Assembly (NCBI RefSeq): GCF_030463535.1
Contig: NC_132878.1
Coordinates: forward strand, 38,231,761-38,295,760
DNA from: Salminus brasiliensis
Taxonomy: Eukaryota; Chordata; Actinopteri; Characiformes; Bryconidae
DNA: 64,000 bases
Reading direction: 5' to 3'
Below the pieces are notes generated by a model that searched no databases, had not been told where the DNA came from, and saw only the letters and a program-made list of their open reading frames with translations. Position numbers and translations under genes: made by a program. This document shows, in pieces, positions 1 through 13,851 of the stretch (the first letter of the stretch is position 1; every line of letters begins with the position of its first letter).

Positions 1-347
1 GGTGATTCTTCACACTTCTCAATATGCTGCAGAGCAAATGAGGGCCCATTCCGACCACTGCCATGTCTCATGTGTTGTATTTGAGCATTGACCTCACTGC
101 AGGGAGTGATCAGAACATGCACAGCTGATATGAGCTGTGTCCTGCTTATAGTAATCAGAGCTGTAGCATTTATTTCAGGTGCCTAGAACTGCATCCTGAG
201 TCAGCAGCAAACAGCTTTGGCTTTATCATGCAAAAAAAACAATCCAGATTATATGCACCACAGCAAATACGCTATTTGGTGCATAAAAAGAATGTGCATG
301 CATTGTTTGCAGTAATCCCTGCAAAGAAGGAAGCTAGAAACGCTTTG

Positions 348-411
<64 letters not shown>

Positions 412-637
412 GCGTTGTTCTGTGCATGTATGCCTGTTTGTTCAATCGACTCTGTTTTTCCAACATCCTAAGTTTATGGATTTTGTCCACACCTGGAGGC
501 TATGTTTTCTGTATAGTGAACATCCATTAAAGAACTGTCTGTTCCATCCTCCCCCGGAATCTCTCACTTGTATTTGCACCCTCCTCCTCCTCCTCACCTC
601 CACCTTCCCCTTTAAGTTTTAGCTTAAGGCAGTCCTT

Positions 638-691
<54 letters not shown>

Positions 692-1009
692 ACTCACTGG
701 TTGTTGTGGTGGGGGTTGACATGTTTTGTTGTTGATAGCTCCTCTGTGTCCTGTTCTCTTCGCTAAGCTGCTTCAGTACCATCTCTGCTGCTCTGATCAT
801 CCACCCAGAATCTGTCCAATAATGAGTCTAGCCTTGAGGAGCTGAAGTAGCCTTAAGCAGCTTTTAAAGTGCTGCACTTCTCTGTGGGTTTTCTTCAGCT
901 TTTTTTTTTTGGTTTTGTTTAAACACTGATGGAGTGTTTTTCACCATTTAAAGAAACTCACTTTCTTGGATTTGACTAAGTCAGCCCATCAGCAGCCTAT
1001 CAAGTTTTA
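1..1009. other. Noncoding flank with TG microsatellites
   Basis: No gene seen. It holds two (TG)n runs (349-407 and 641-688). Open frames across the runs are repeats of Cys/Val or Thr/His and are not genes. Confidence 0.6.
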
Positions 1010-1870
1010 GGGGTTGTACTCCATAGGATTTTCATCAGCAGTGAACATATCCACTTTGAATCAGATGATGGTGGAAAACTGATGCTGAAACCAGCAAAAA
1101 AGCTGGTTCTGAAAGTCATTGTGTTGGATGTAGTAGAAACAGGCAGGCGTGAGAAGCTGGGCCCCTTTGGCAAGGGCTGATCTTTATGTTCAGATGCATC
1201 TCGAACCTCACCAGACCATCTCAAATGGCAAGACTTTAGGGGGTGTTACTGGTCAGAAGTGATTAGCAACTACCGCTAGTGGAGCAAGGAGTAACAAACC
1301 GTGAACTGGTGACAAAGTGTTGGGCACCCCGTCTCATCATTGCATGAGGGTAATGCAGGCTATCCCATCTGGTGCTAACTAACAGAAATGTTACTGTGGC
1401 AAAAGGGAGAAATGTGTCACAATGTCCTACATAGCACCCAGTGCCCATGCTAACCCCCGTCCACCGGGGGTTAGAGGCTAAAGCTCCTACAGTGGGGGTA
1501 CATGAGCATTGGAACTGGACACCGTGGGACTGAATGCACTAGAATATACTGTGGGGAAAAAAAACTTTGTAGAAGGAGCATGATGATTTGAGCAATGTAC
1601 TGCTGGGAATCCCTGGGTCCAGGTATTCATATGGACACCTATTTGAGCACCCCTGCAGTGGCTTCTTTCAGCAAGACAGTGTTCCCTGGAACACTGCACA
1701 CATTGTTCAGAAATGGTTTAAGGAATGACGAAAGGTTCTTAGTAATCTGTTAATCTGAGCCACTCAAACAAGGCAATTTACAAGACTTTACAAGACTTAC
1801 TAACATTTTGGTGTCAGATACCACAGGACACCTTCAGAGGTCTTGTTGAGTCCATGACTTTTTGGCACAT
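1010..1870 (+). mobile_element. Decayed Tc1/mariner-type transposon
   Basis: Sequence landmarks of a common fish Tc1-like transposase family occur in order on the plus strand: a stretch at 1255-1330 with the spacing of the N-terminal region, GTGCCCATGCTAACCCC at about 1440, GGTACATGAGCATTGGAACTGG at about 1497, a CAAGACAGTG..CACTGCACA block near 1672 (corresponding to a QQDNAPCHTA motif) and CCAGATACCACAGGACACC..-like sequence near 1815-1850. The coding frame is destroyed by many stops and indels, so it is a fossil. Confidence 0.6.
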
Positions 1871-4080
1871 TCGTATATACTGGCTAGAATTTGTTGTGTG
1901 AGAATAGGCTGTTACAGGGGCGTCCCTCAGGGGTGTCCCTGTTAATCTGAGGCCAGCTTTAGTAAACTGTTTCTTTGGTTAATCTGAAAGTTGTGTAATG
2001 ATCAGCCTCATAGGTTTTATTAGAATGTTGTATTAATGTTTGCTATTTCTTCTTGCAATAAGTGTGTTTTTCCTTGCCACTGCTGCCCTTGACATGCTAA
2101 TTATGGGGCTGTACCTGGATTTCTGTAGAGCTGCATTATGACTATGCCTTTTGTAAAAAGGGCTATACAAATCAATTTAAATTGAACATCATTTTGCTGA
2201 ATAACCTTATAAATGTGTGCCCTGATACACTGTATGAAGTATGTACATATATTAATATAGTGCTGTATGCATGCCGTCATCTGCTGTGGAATGTCTTGGA
2301 ACGAGTTCAGCAGCAGTCAGTGGTGGACAAAGGACACAAATTCTGTACTTTAGGGAAAGTTATTTTAATAAACAGCTACTGTTACAGTTTGTGAAGCTAC
2401 AGGCATAAAAGTTTTTGAAACAGGAAACCTTCCCTTCCATCTCCCCCTCCATTGTAATTTGCTTTTTTTTAGGGTGTCCTTAGAGTTTCAGACACTCCAC
2501 CTCTCCCACAACTCGTGGGATTCTCCCCGATGCCCACAAATCACATACAGTATCGGGCTGTGGGACAGATTGAGTGAGTGACACAAAGATTGGTCTTTTA
2601 TTTTGCCCAGTAGACCTATCAGTGTTCTCTGTGGGCGGGATTTACAGTCAACCACTCTCAATCATAGTGCATCAGTTCAGTTTAGGGTCCTGCAGCTCCA
2701 TGTCAGAGTGCTCAGAACAGAGAATAGTGGCTGCTCTTTTTTACAACAGCGACTTTTCTATTGCCCATGGGGGTTAAACGACTGTAGAAGATCTAGCTGA
2801 GCTGATTTAACAGCTGTCATTCTCTAATTAGCATAGCTACTGTTATATCTGAACTAGCTAGCTGTGTAGATAAATTGTGATTAACTGTAATGTTTCTTAA
2901 GATTATTATAGAATACATAATAAACACAGCACTAGTTCAAAAATATAAGTACATATTTTAATGATGCATTTTCTGCATATAGCTAAAGTGGTTTATAGAT
3001 TAGACAACCATCACCAAAAGCTTTACATAAAACTAAATAATAAGTGTGATATACAAAATAATAAAAAATATGCAATATTAATATATTATATATTAACAAA
3101 ATAATATATAAGATGGGGTGGGGGGATGGTAGAGGCTAAAGGTTAGGGTTTTTTGGGTGGAGGGAAGGATTGTTGCTTGGTGGGATGTCTGATGTTCATA
3201 AGGAGGTTCTGGACTCACCCAGTACAATGACTTACAGTTAGCTTTCTTCACAACTCCAGCAATCAGCAAACTGACCCTTCACTGCACATTGTTTTACGCC
3301 TCTCCTCCTCCATCTTCTGTTTTGCAAACAATATCATTCCTTTTTCATCATGTCATATTGTTAAATACTGAGAGCCTGTGTCTGGGTCTAGTCGTGATAG
3401 TTTAGATTATTTTACTGAAGTGAAAGTCGAAAATCCATTTTTCTCCCACTGTAGAGTAAAGTGTAGAGTGCAGAAAGAAGGGTACTGAAAACTGTGACAA
3501 CTATTCAGCTTTGTCAATAATGTCACAAAACAGTCACAATGAATCATACTATTTATCAGATGAAGTGATAACGATTAAAAAGTGTGAGAGAAATGCAAAA
3601 AGCACACTGCATCCACAGCTGAAGCTCAGCAGGGGAGCATGGTGAGTGACTGAAATCAAAAATAACACCCCACTGTCTTACAACGGGCACACATTCGCCT
3701 TCAGGATTTCTGATAGAGAGCAGAATTCATGGTTCCATCAATAATGCCAAGTCGTCCTGGTCCAGCAGAAGCAAAGCAGCCCCAGACTGACTGCGATACA
3801 TGACCAATACTAAAACCCCAGTCAGCAATGAAAAAGAGCACGTCTTTGTCTGCTGGCAGCTAACTCTGTTTCAGTTTAGTGAACAGTATAACCAGTATAT
3901 TGGCTGAAGGGATGAACTACACGGTTATCAGGGTACCAACTTTGTTGGAACTGATGCTCTAAAGACATTCACTTCTTTTTTTTGGTTTCACATTACACCC
4001 ACAAACTACAAACTATTTAAGTGGCCTTTTCTTTATTATTACTGGACAATTAGTATAATTATTATATTATTAATGTTCCC
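1871..4080. other. Noncoding, AT-rich sequence
   Basis: Nothing recognisable as a gene. It has AT-rich tracts at 2900-3110 and a G-rich patch at 3110-3180. Short open frames near 2574-2800 match no family. Confidence 0.5.
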
Positions 4081-4084
4081 TTTT

Positions 4085-4400
4085 TTCACCATTTGATACT
4101 GCCAGTTGAGTAGCTACCCACCCGTTCGTAGCTACTCACTAGAAAAGTAAAGAGTAAAGTAAAGTAAAGTAAAAACTCATGTGTCCTCAGATACATGCGA
4201 AGCCAGCCAAACGCCAACAATGCATCATTGCCAGGTAGCCGACACGCCCCGGCTCCAACACACCAGCTAACAGGCACCTTGCCGGTATCGGTCAACATCG
4301 CTTAAGAGTGATCAAAGGAGAGCAATCGACCCATCTACCCTCCAGTTGTGCTCCCTCAGACTCCGGCAACTGATGGCAAAAAGGCATGGCTCAGCATTTG
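4085..4400 (-). repeat. tRNA-derived SINE copy (reverse)
   Basis: Shares a long collinear match with 55440-55745, including the blocks TACTGCCAGTT, GAGGCCAGCCAA-like, ACTTAAGAGTGAT and TCAGACTCCGGC, and ends in a reversed B-box-like motif. An AGTAAAGTAAAGTAAAGT stretch interrupts this copy at about 4150. Confidence 0.6.
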
Positions 4401-4588
4401 AACTCATGAGGTAGACCAGTCTGGTATCATAGCATCATCACATACGTAAACAAGTGTAGAGTTCAGTACTGAGTATAACAGCTGTTGCTCAGGTAGAGAG
4501 AGCACTACACAGCCTAAGTACAGAGAGGGAGTACCAGTTAAAGTGCAAAGTGCATTCCCTGAGCTGGTGTTGCTCAGCATGGGTGTGA

Positions 4589-4612
4589 TGTGTGTGTGTG
4601 TGTGTGTGTGTG
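4589..4612. repeat. (TG)n microsatellite
   Basis: Uninterrupted TG dinucleotide run. Confidence 0.9.
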
Positions 4613-6039
4613 AGTGAGACCCTTACACCTCCATGATCTTCATTATTATGCTGCATTTGTGTCATTCCTTTTTACGGCTTCTGCTCCTCTCACACTAAGC
4701 AAATACAAGTGGGCCCTGTTGCTTTGTATTAGTATTAAGTGGATTGGCCCTAAGAGTACCCCCACCACCACCACCACCATCACCTCCTCCATTTAATGCA
4801 GAGGTGTGCCTTCCAGATGGATACTGGTTTCAGTATTCTGCTATACTGCTAGCACCCCTAGATCCATAAAGGCGTCTCTAGGGATGATGCCCATTGTCAG
4901 ACTATAGTCTCTTTGTTGCAGACTGCAGTCAACTGCACAGGGTAGCTAAAAATGCTGTGTGACCGGCAGTTCAGAAAGGATGCAGCAGCATATCCTCCTA
5001 TAGGAAGGCATGTACGAGCCTTTGCTACTCCATATTCACAATGCATGCGGTATGGGAGAGAAAACCTACAGAAATAAGCTCCACTTGACATTGCATTGAG
5101 TTCTTATGTCACGGAGCTTAAAGCAGCTTTGCAGAAATACATAACTTAACATAACTTAATTCCTCACCAACCTCAATGTATGCAGCATTAACCAGACCCC
5201 TTCAGCTAGAAAATCTACAGTGAACCATGAATTAGGTTCATGTGGCATCCATGTATCGTTGTTAATTTGTTGCTCTTGTGCTGTTTCAGGGAGCTCCAGC
5301 CAGGTCTTACCATGTCTAAAATATATACCCTATATACGAATGATTTAATAGAGCTCAAGACAAGCAATCAAATGTGAATGCAGAGCTATTCTGCCATAGG
5401 CCTGCTTTTATGCCTCTTTCCTTTAATAAATAGTGAATTCGCAGGGCATGGTCTTGAAATATCCTAGGCTCTGTTTGTGCGTCTATTGGATTTACTTACA
5501 TGTCATTTCCAGAATAGCACAGTTAAATATTTCACAACAGTTCTGGTAAATGAGTGTCATCATTTCAGTTTATACCTGAATGTTTGAGTCACCAAGGTCT
5601 TTGGGCAAGAACAAGTGTGACACAACAGCACCACCTATTGGTTGAAAGCAGCCCTCCAAACAGACAACAGCCCCATAGCAGCATTGAAATCAAGGCATGG
5701 TATAATCCTGTGGAGGAAAAAAGAAATACAACGGCAACGTAAATTGTGTAACACAGAGGCCAACAAAGATGCAAGAGTCAAGAAGGCATCTTGATGCTGG
5801 GTGGCGTTGAAGTGGAAACTTCAAACGCAGCAGAAATCCCCTGCCCATTAATATGCCTCGCTCCTGTTAAAACATATTCACAATGTTCATGCAACTTTGA
5901 CCAACAGCACTTATTCTGAAAAATATGTATGCCTAACAGCTGACTCTAGACTGACAATCAGTTCTGTGACTGGTCCAGCAGATGGCGCCATAACTAAAGC
6001 AGAGAGCTTCATGTAAACCAGGATGGGCAAGCAGGGCCA

Positions 6040-6200
6040 CAGTCCAGCACAGTTTGCTGAATTCCCTGCTTTAGTAGCACAGGGCCTACTAAACCTGACA
6101 ATTAACAGGTGAGTGAATCAGGTGTGCTTGAAAAGGAGTACCATAAAACTGTGCAGGAATCCAGCCCTCCAGGACCAGGATTGCCCACCTCACTTCATGA
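6040..6200. repeat. Palindromic MITE-like repeat
   Basis: Begins CCACAGTCCAGCACAG and ends CCAGCCCTCCAGGACCAGGATTG, with an internal 'aatcaggtgtgcttg' block. This is the layout of the widespread fish 'cctggtcctggagg' inverted-repeat element, related to the copy at 11765-11930. Confidence 0.5.
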
Positions 6201-6204
6201 ACTC

Positions 6205-6690
6205 ACTTCATAACTGGTAGCAGTACTTTGACAGCGATGCAATGCACTGGAAGCAAATGCTATCTGAAGTTGGTAATTAGGGTCGTGGATGAATTTCGGC
6301 CCACTCCCCTTTACAGAACTGCTTCAGCTTAGTGCCATTTGCAGGCCTTCAAGCATTACCTGCCTGTTTCAGGTCCAGACACAACATTTCAATAGAGATA
6401 CATTTGCTTGTTTGCTTGGACTAACATGTCTTTTGCATGACCGCACTTGACTTGCACATCTGCTTCAGATCATGGACAGATGACCTGCAGGACATTCTCC
6501 TGCAGAATTCTCTGATACAGAGACGAATTCGTAGTATCCTCAACGGTAGCAAGGTGACCAGGTCCTGCAGCAAAGCATCCCCAAACCATGAGGCTACCAC
6601 AACCATGCTTCACAGCTGGTATGAGCTTCTGACTTTGAAATGCAGTGTTCGGTGTATCCGTCCATATCACATTGGTCTCCATGTGTTAAA
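6205..6690 (-). mobile_element. Tc1-like transposase fragment
   Basis: The minus strand encodes TDTPNTAFQSQKLIPAVKHG then GSLMVWGCFAA and LYQRILQENV, the central catalytic region of Tc1/mariner transposases. It then degrades, but a C-terminal KQFCKGEWAEIHP-like block is still readable near 6290. Frameshifts and stops make it non-functional, and the N-terminal DNA-binding half is missing. Confidence 0.8.
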
Positions 6691-7059
6691 CCTCCATCCA
6701 CATGACCACTTTGGTAAGTATGATTAGCTTTGTTAGCTAAAGCTGATTTAACTGCATCTTTTTAAGTGACCAGGAGAGAATGTTTTGTTTTGGATGACTG
6801 AACAGACTTAATTTCCCTAATTAACTGCATTTACTAAATAAATAATAAATACATGGCTTTTCAGTAATCCATGATATTCCCTTTTTCAGTCATGAATCTG
6901 GAATGATGTCCATCATGAATAACATCTTGTCATCCCCTCTGTCTGACCGCACTCTTAAGGGTTACAGAAGTTGAAAAGGTTTTGTAAACAAACTGACTAT
7001 AATATTGAACTTATGATTAAAAAATGCTGGACTGGTGGACAAGTGAATGGATAATACAA

Positions 7060-7640
7060 GCTGTTGGCCAGATGAGCTACAGTCTTTAACTGTACACCAG
7101 CAAGATGGACCTACAAGGCAGGTGTTTGAAGGCAAAAATCTTTAAGCTTTAAAATCATTGTGATGCTCTTCTGACTTGTAATAGGCAGAATAGTGTCTCT
7201 ATCATTGCTACCCCAGGCGCAGCACAGTGCTAACTGCACTATGTAACCTTGGTGGAACTGTGTAACACTGCGTAACTCAAGCCATCTTCGAGTAACATCC
7301 TGTAACATGTCATATTCGTCTACCGGGATAGTCCACAAGCTTTTACGACTTTCAGTGACTGTTCTGTATCTCTCTCAGAAATGTGGGGTTCTGAAATTTA
7401 CGGGTTCCCAACTGAATGGTATAATCCAACACTCTAACCGCTAAGCCACCTTACTGAGTGACCTTATGTGACCCTTCAAAGACATACACACCAGCATTCA
7501 CACAAGTACACATTAGCTGTTGAATACAAAGAAATTCATTCTGCAGTCATAACACTGAGTTTACTGTTAAGGCGGCTGGTGTTCTCAGAACAGTGGACTG
7601 ACCACGCCATAGCCAGGTCTCAACATTACTGAACCCCTGG
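7060..7640 (+). mobile_element. Fragments of a mariner-like repeat and an embedded SINE
   Basis: 'agctacagtctttaactgtacaccagcaag' near 7074 recurs at about 57865, and 'gttctcagaacagtg' near 7580 recurs near 57674, so both loci hold the same decayed family. Between them, 7400-7470 reads on the minus strand as a tRNA-like A-box region (GGCTTAGCGGTTAGAGTG), suggesting a SINE insertion. Confidence 0.45.
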
Positions 7641-9300
7641 GAGCCTGGGACTTTAACTTTGTAATGAAGTGAATCTGGCTACTCAAGGGCCCCAGTGTAA
7701 ATGTACAAAAAGGCATATATTTTAAATATCTTTCCAAAGTCTGATACATGTCTGCTGTGATTTACCGGTATTGCTGTCCTATAAATATAGAATGGGCGGT
7801 CCTAAAAGTAGGTCTAAAATGGCTCCGCCCTCTGTAATATTTCCTAGGTCTGAGCAACCTGGAGAGCTAAAGCTAAGGTTAACCTGGCGAGCTAAAGCTC
7901 GAATGGGAGGGGCGATGGGGCATGTGGGGCAGCCACTCCCCCAGTCACGGCTCGAGCTTGTGTCTACATACGGGCCGGTAACTCGGTTACAGATATCTCT
8001 CAAGGCTTGGTGTGTTGCCATGGTAACTTAAACAGATTTTGTTCCTCAGTGATAGAGGACTGTCAGTCACACTCGTTCATTACAATATCAAGACCCCACC
8101 CCTGACTGAATTTTGGTGATTTTTGAGGAGTGATTTGTCATATTTCTGCTCTGTGGTCTCTAACTTTGTGACCAGAGTTTAGCCCAACAGGCCATGAGGG
8201 ATTCTCAATACAAAGTACGGCAAGTTGCGACTGGTGTACTTAAAAGTGCTGACTTGACAAGCTCGACTCGCGAGTACAAACTCTCGAGGCAGGAGGACAC
8301 AGTACGATAACTTTGCGCAGTGCATTCTGGGATATTTGGCTGTGCTGCATCCTCGATAACACGGGCAGAGCAAGAACACATCCGGGCATTCAGACTGTAC
8401 ATGCCTAGCTGCGACTTTTGAATGGAGCAGTACACACGAACCCGAGTACAGACACAGATACAGATTGAGAATCGGCCAGTGGTTGTGGGAGCTACTTTAT
8501 GGATACTGTCGTGTGCACAAAGAACTGTAGGAAAAAGGGGAAAACGTAAAGAATGAGAGTTGGCATAGAGTGCTCGTTAATGCTTTATTCAGATGCTTTC
8601 GTAATGTTTGTATACTGTATATCTCACAAACAGACAGACCACAGCCTGTCTGTGTTCACAATATTTCACAACACTGAAGCCACACTGTTGAAATCAATCA
8701 AACCATAAAAAGGAGAAACTGAAAACTGTAAACTGTAAAAACAAATGAATAAAATTAGTCATCACTAAATACAGTTATAATTTAGCACCAACATGAATGG
8801 TCCGTGTTGCAGTCCTCCCAAGTCTTGTACTCGCACGCAAGCCTTTCTTTTTTTTTATTAAACCTCTTTAATATATGAACGGTTGTCTTTCGAAAACGGA
8901 CTGTCAGCAAGAGCAGCATTCATAAACATACACTTGCATTATGTGTGATATCATAAAAAAAAAAAAAAACACAGAAGTGACGTGGCACTGAGGCCAAAGT
9001 ACAAAAACAGACACAAAAGAGGTGAGAAACAAACTCCAGGTCTGCAGTAACAGAAAAGTAGTCACATATCATCAGTTGAGCAAAGAATCCCAATTCTAAT
9101 GTATTAGCCAAGATATATGATGTCTAAATAGTTTTACATTGCAACCACAAGAACTAATGCATTTCCCTGCTGCTCTAAATGTAGTCATTCAGCCAAGACA
9201 TATATTGTACTTTATAAGTCGATTTTAGCTCATCAAGTTACACAGGGTGTAAATGTAGCCTTATGGGTGGGCAATATATCAACATTTCACTGTATTGTGA
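7641..9300. other. Noncoding sequence with a possible MITE
   Basis: 8200-8560 has locally higher GC and CpG (TTGCGCAGTGCATTCTGGGA, CGAGTACAAACTCTCGAG) and reads like a transposon-derived block. I do not identify the family. The rest is AT-rich and featureless. Confidence 0.35.
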
Positions 9301-9918
9301 TAATTAGTCCTGTTTAAGTGGGTGAAGTGCATCACATTTAAGACTCTGTCAGTACTTATGATCACCTGTATCGTGATAAATATCGCATACCGTAAAAATA
9401 CCCTCTAACAACATCCAATAGTATGCTTAAACAGGTACAGTGCTTGAGTGGACTGGCAAGGTACTCTTGAGGGAATGAATGCTTTCATGAATGTAAAACT
9501 GATCTGGCTGCAGATAAATGACACTCCTGCGCAACTCCACATGCTATGAAGTGTAAAGACATTTAAGAAGTTCTTGAGAAGAATTTAAGAAAGAATAATA
9601 AAGAGCTGTAGATATTTCTGAAATGATTATAAAAGCCAGACAGAATCAATAATTGAGATACAATAAAACGAATATCCAGAATGCCTTATTTACCAACAAC
9701 TGCAGTGCATAATTTATCATTTAATTACCTCTGGTCATTCCCAAAAATACTTGAAATGAAATAATATCCCATTAAATTAAAATACCAATTTGGTGTCTGT
9801 TTTATAATATTATGGAACTGTCAACAATGACAACTTCATATAAATAAAAAAAAAAATTACAAATATTTGTAGAGTTGGTTCAAGACATTCTGACACAATG
9901 TAAAGAACAACTGCCAGA

Positions 9919-9924
9919 TTTATT
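9919..9924 (-). terminator. Candidate polyadenylation signal for scml4
   Basis: TTTATT on the plus strand is AATAAA on the minus strand, the first canonical signal I find downstream of the scml4 stop at 13726. It would give a 3' UTR of about 3.8 kb. ATTAAA variants lie nearer, around 11567 and 11604, so the true site is uncertain. Confidence 0.22.
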
Positions 9925-11764
9925 CACTATGTTCAAAAGTGAAAAACTACAAAAATGGAGAAAGTTCCTGGGACAGTAACGATTGTATAAAAAACTGTAA
10001 TAGGGAGAGTGGTTTCACACTTCCAAACAGTAGTGTATCCATAGAAATGAATGTAACATGTAAGTTTGAGTTATGTCTGTAGCTTTGTTCATTTTTCATA
10101 GGTATCATCTCCTGGCTGACGGACTACATTTGGGGCAATTTGTACATATTAGATTTCTGTCAGTTGTAATGAAGGCTTTTGTAGCCCTGTGAACGCCTCC
10201 CTTCCAGCAGGACTGATTATGTCAGCCTTGTGGTGGAAATAAAGCAACGGAAAAATAAACCAACGGTGCCTGATTGAGGTAATGCAGATTGCACTTGCAG
10301 GCCTAAGACAGGTCCTATGCAAGGTGTGGAACTAAAAACAACGGACAATGAATGAGTTTAAAAACAGCACCTCTATGCTTTTCAAGCTAATTTGAATCGT
10401 ATATTAGGCATTCAATACATAACTCTCTTTTTTGTGCCTCCTCTAAATATTTCAAGTGCCAAGCACATTATGCTCACCTACTGACCTCTACAGAGAGTAT
10501 TATGTAAAAAGCTGAACGCTGCACTTTCCAAATAACCCAACTCTGAAGGGTCATTGGCAGTTTGGAATGCTAATCCCAGGGAAGTGGCAGCTGACAGTGA
10601 AGAGTCCAATTCGACAGCGTTTCTTTTACAGTACGGCATACAGTACTCAGGTGATTTCCTTTTTCCTGCGCTGGGAAGATCCCATGAAAAGAAAGGAAAA
10701 AAGCCAGGAGCAGCTTCTTGCAGTTGCAGGTGATGATTCTGTACAAGTGAGTTAGCAAAGCTAAGCTAAGTTAGGAAAGACATATTACAGTAAAGCTTAG
10801 CTCAGAGCTGATTACATGATCTAGGCAAACGCTGACTTTTCCGCTTGCGCCTTGCCGCCCATTGGACAAACGACCTGTGTGATTTTGCAAATATACACCT
10901 GTGGCTTGTATGCAGTCAAACGATAATATTTACACATGAATGCAAACCGAGATGCTTTACATTCAGTTATGTGCTCCACACTGAATGCAGCTTGAGGTTG
11001 CATTCTGTTGACTCTCTTCATGCACAAGTGAACGCATTTGGACAGTAGGTCACCATGACTAACCATAGCATGACTATCCATAGTCGTAAGAATGAGCCTT
11101 CATTAAGGCCAGAAATCAGAGACTGCAGATGTAGATGCCACCCAAGTCCTTAAAATAATGCATAACTTACTGTACTCCAATATAATATGGAATAGAAGCA
11201 TTCCTTCGTTATTAAAACATCTTCTAGGTTTCACAGTAATGCTTTGTGAAATATATCTGCTACCTATGGTGTAACAGGTCTAGCCTGTTTGAAATACCCC
11301 GTGGATTCATATGAAAAGTGCACATGTAGGCAGGTAGAGATGGTGCTGCTGCTGTGTCCGCAAATATGTACACCTGACTGAAGTGATACTAGAAAGAAAG
11401 GCAGGTGTGTTTTGTCAATGTTGTTTTCTTGAAGGACAAGTCAACCGATTTCTCACAGTTTCTGCAAAGATATAAATCAGTAAAGTCAATTATAGAGAAA
11501 CTCATTCATTTTCTTTGCAGAAGTTCTTTTTACAGTGGTAGTAACAGGAACCAGGGGCCGCACATTTTAATTACTTAAAAAAAAAATAATTCACACCAAA
11601 TGCAAAAACTTTAATAACACAATTTCTCAGGAACTGTGTGCAACTATGTGATTTTGGCTGGGGCGAAAAATGCCCAGCTGTGGTTTTAGGCCCATTTATA
11701 ACCCTATGTTTTGGCTTCAAAATAACCTATGTTGATTTTCCTTTTCCTTTCCTGAAGAAATACT

Positions 11765-11930
11765 GAAGCAGTGTTTCTCAACCCTGGTCCTGGAGGCACC
11801 CTGCCTGCACATTTTAGTGGACTTACTGCTTTTACACACCCCCTGCAACTCTGAAAAGGCTTGTTAAGGAGCTGATTAGTTAAATCAGGTGTGTCGGGAG
11901 CAGGGAAAGCACTAAAATGCGCCAGGATAG
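11765..11930. repeat. Palindromic 'cctggtcctggagg' MITE
   Basis: TTTCTCAACCCTGGTCCTGG near the left end, with an internal 'gctgattagttaaatcaggtgtg' core and a reversed 'cactaaaatgcgccagg' arm. This is the signature of an abundant vertebrate non-autonomous DNA element. Confidence 0.6.
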
Positions 11931-13725
11931 CATGGATATCTGGATATCAGGCTTTCGAGCAAAGCCATGTTCACGAGGCCTGGTTTGTGTAGCAACCTTT
12001 TTTTTAATAACAACGTGTGGTGTGACACGCATGCTGCTCCAGTGTTACTGATGTACATCCTGGAAAAGTAACAAAAACACTATATTCTCCCAAAGTGGAG
12101 ATTGTCTCATGAACAGAATTAGTGTTCAGTGTTTGTTTCAACCCTGCAGAATTCACACAGTGATCTACTGGTGCTAGGTAATATTTCTGAAGAACATCAG
12201 GTTCTATCAAAATACTGTGACTGACATTTAGGTAACTCCACACTGTGTGGAGCACAAACTGTGACTATTAATATTAGTCGGTACATTGCAGTTAAAACAT
12301 TTACAGGACCAAAAAGCTGCAGCAGTTCTCTCACTACACTTGCACTGAGTTCACTGTTTGAGTTCACTCTCTGAAATGAAGACTCTGATTGGCTTTGCTT
12401 TTGAGTTAGACCATGTTGTCCCACCTCCCACCGTAACAGAAATTTCAATTAGAGTGGTTCTGCTGCAGGGTTTGTGCCTACAGGTCAGTGTCAGTGCGGG
12501 TTTAGGTTTAGTGGATGTCTTTTGGTAAACTTCTGAGGTCAGTTCAACCGTCGTCGTTGAGAACATGGATACTTACATGGTGGGCCGGATTAGAACTTTT
12601 GACACCTCTGCACTAAAGGCTTAGATATCTGGCTCCTATTACCACCATCATGAAGAAGTCTGATAAGATTCTCTAGTCAAATCTTTAGTCATTGAACATC
12701 AAATCAGAATAAGTCGTTTACATCCTAAAGTTTGAAAAAGCAGCGCAATTCCCCTTTAAAAAAACTCACCTTGGTTCTACCTGTGTTTGGTCCATTAGGT
12801 TAAATGTAAGATTGTGCCAGTCTTTTGGTGTACTGCATTGTCAACTACACTGGTATCCATGCATTTTCTGGGTGCTGGTTTGTAAAAAGAATATTGTAGA
12901 AACTGCACTGTAGTGTGTTTTCTTTTGGGCAACGTCCAACATAATGCAAAGGATACGACTGGTCCACGGTTTGCGCCCTGATGTACTGGTGCTGGCTGAA
13001 TAGCGCGGCCCTGTATGAGTTATTTCTGAATTCTGATTGTATCATGATTGTACTCTAACACCATGTTCTGAATGTGATCATGTCTTGTGTAGCTGCTCTC
13101 TGTGAAAAAATGCTGCAGAGAAAATGGGGTCCAGTGTCTCAGGTTTGCAGCAAACTGCAGTGCCTCATCTTCACCACTAGGTGGGCAAAGACCACGTTTA
13201 GGTAATCCATATCTGTGTGTGCACCATAGAAATGTACACAACACATACACACACACAAAGGGGGGCAGTCCATGATAGCACGTCATCATCCCAATGTCCA
13301 TCATAGACGTGAAGATTTGCTGCTGCGAGTCACACCTTTCCATCTGTATTTGTGTATTTTCTATCATACTTGTAATTCCAGGTGCTCTCCGGATGCACCA
13401 GAGATAATGTTCTTCATGACTGGATGGTAGCTCTGTTTTCCCATTAAAACAAGCTCAGTCTTGGTCAGTGGCAAGATGGCCACTGGTGTTTGTAGAAAGC
13501 CCGCAGACAGTTACACAAAAAGGTTAAAAATGGAGATGAAACAAACACAATGCACGTTAAATGAAAATGGATCTGATGGCGCTATGAACTAGTCTGTCTC
13601 AGTGCATGTGAGAGTTGTGTGTGTGTGTTTGTAATGCATGTGTCTGTGTGGGGAGGGTGAGGCTTATATGCATGCGTGCTAATGACGGGTTGCGAGTGTG
13701 GCATTACGGTGTGCCAAAGGGCAGA

Positions 13726-13851
13726 TCAGAACTTGCTCTGTTTTAACTTGTCGATGTGGTAGCAGAGCTTGAGAGCCGGGCCAAGTTTGAGTCCCAGATA
13801 CTTCATGATCATGTCACTCTTCAGCAGGAGGAGAGCATCGCCATCAATCTC
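13726..13851 (-). CDS. scml4: scml4 terminal exon, second half of SAM domain and stop
   Basis: The minus strand reads ..TTACAG then GAGATTGATGGC.., an AG acceptor at 13853-13852. It encodes 41 residues starting [10 protein letters not shown] and ending DKLKQSKF, then TGA at 13728-13726. This is the C-terminal half of an Scm-type SAM domain: the [13 protein letters not shown] helix that caps SAM domains is intact, and the protein ends immediately after the domain, as in the Scm family. Phase 0 at its 5' end matches the preceding exon, which ends in the His of FRKH. No frameshift or missing residue is apparent. Confidence 0.95.
   Translation of the reverse strand, partial: EIDGDALLLLKSDMIMKYLGLKLGPALKLCYHIDKLKQSKF

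Larger units (their letters stand above)
9301..13725 (-). other. scml4: scml4 3' UTR and downstream sequence
   Basis: No coding exon recognised below the scml4 stop. It contains the candidate AATAAA at 9924-9919 and a palindromic repeat at 11765-11930. The extent of the UTR cannot be fixed from sequence alone. Confidence 0.4.

Noticed and set aside
13020..13367. 115-codon minus-strand frame just past the scml4 stop
   Set aside because: Lies in the scml4 3' UTR, has no recognisable domain and no separate promoter.
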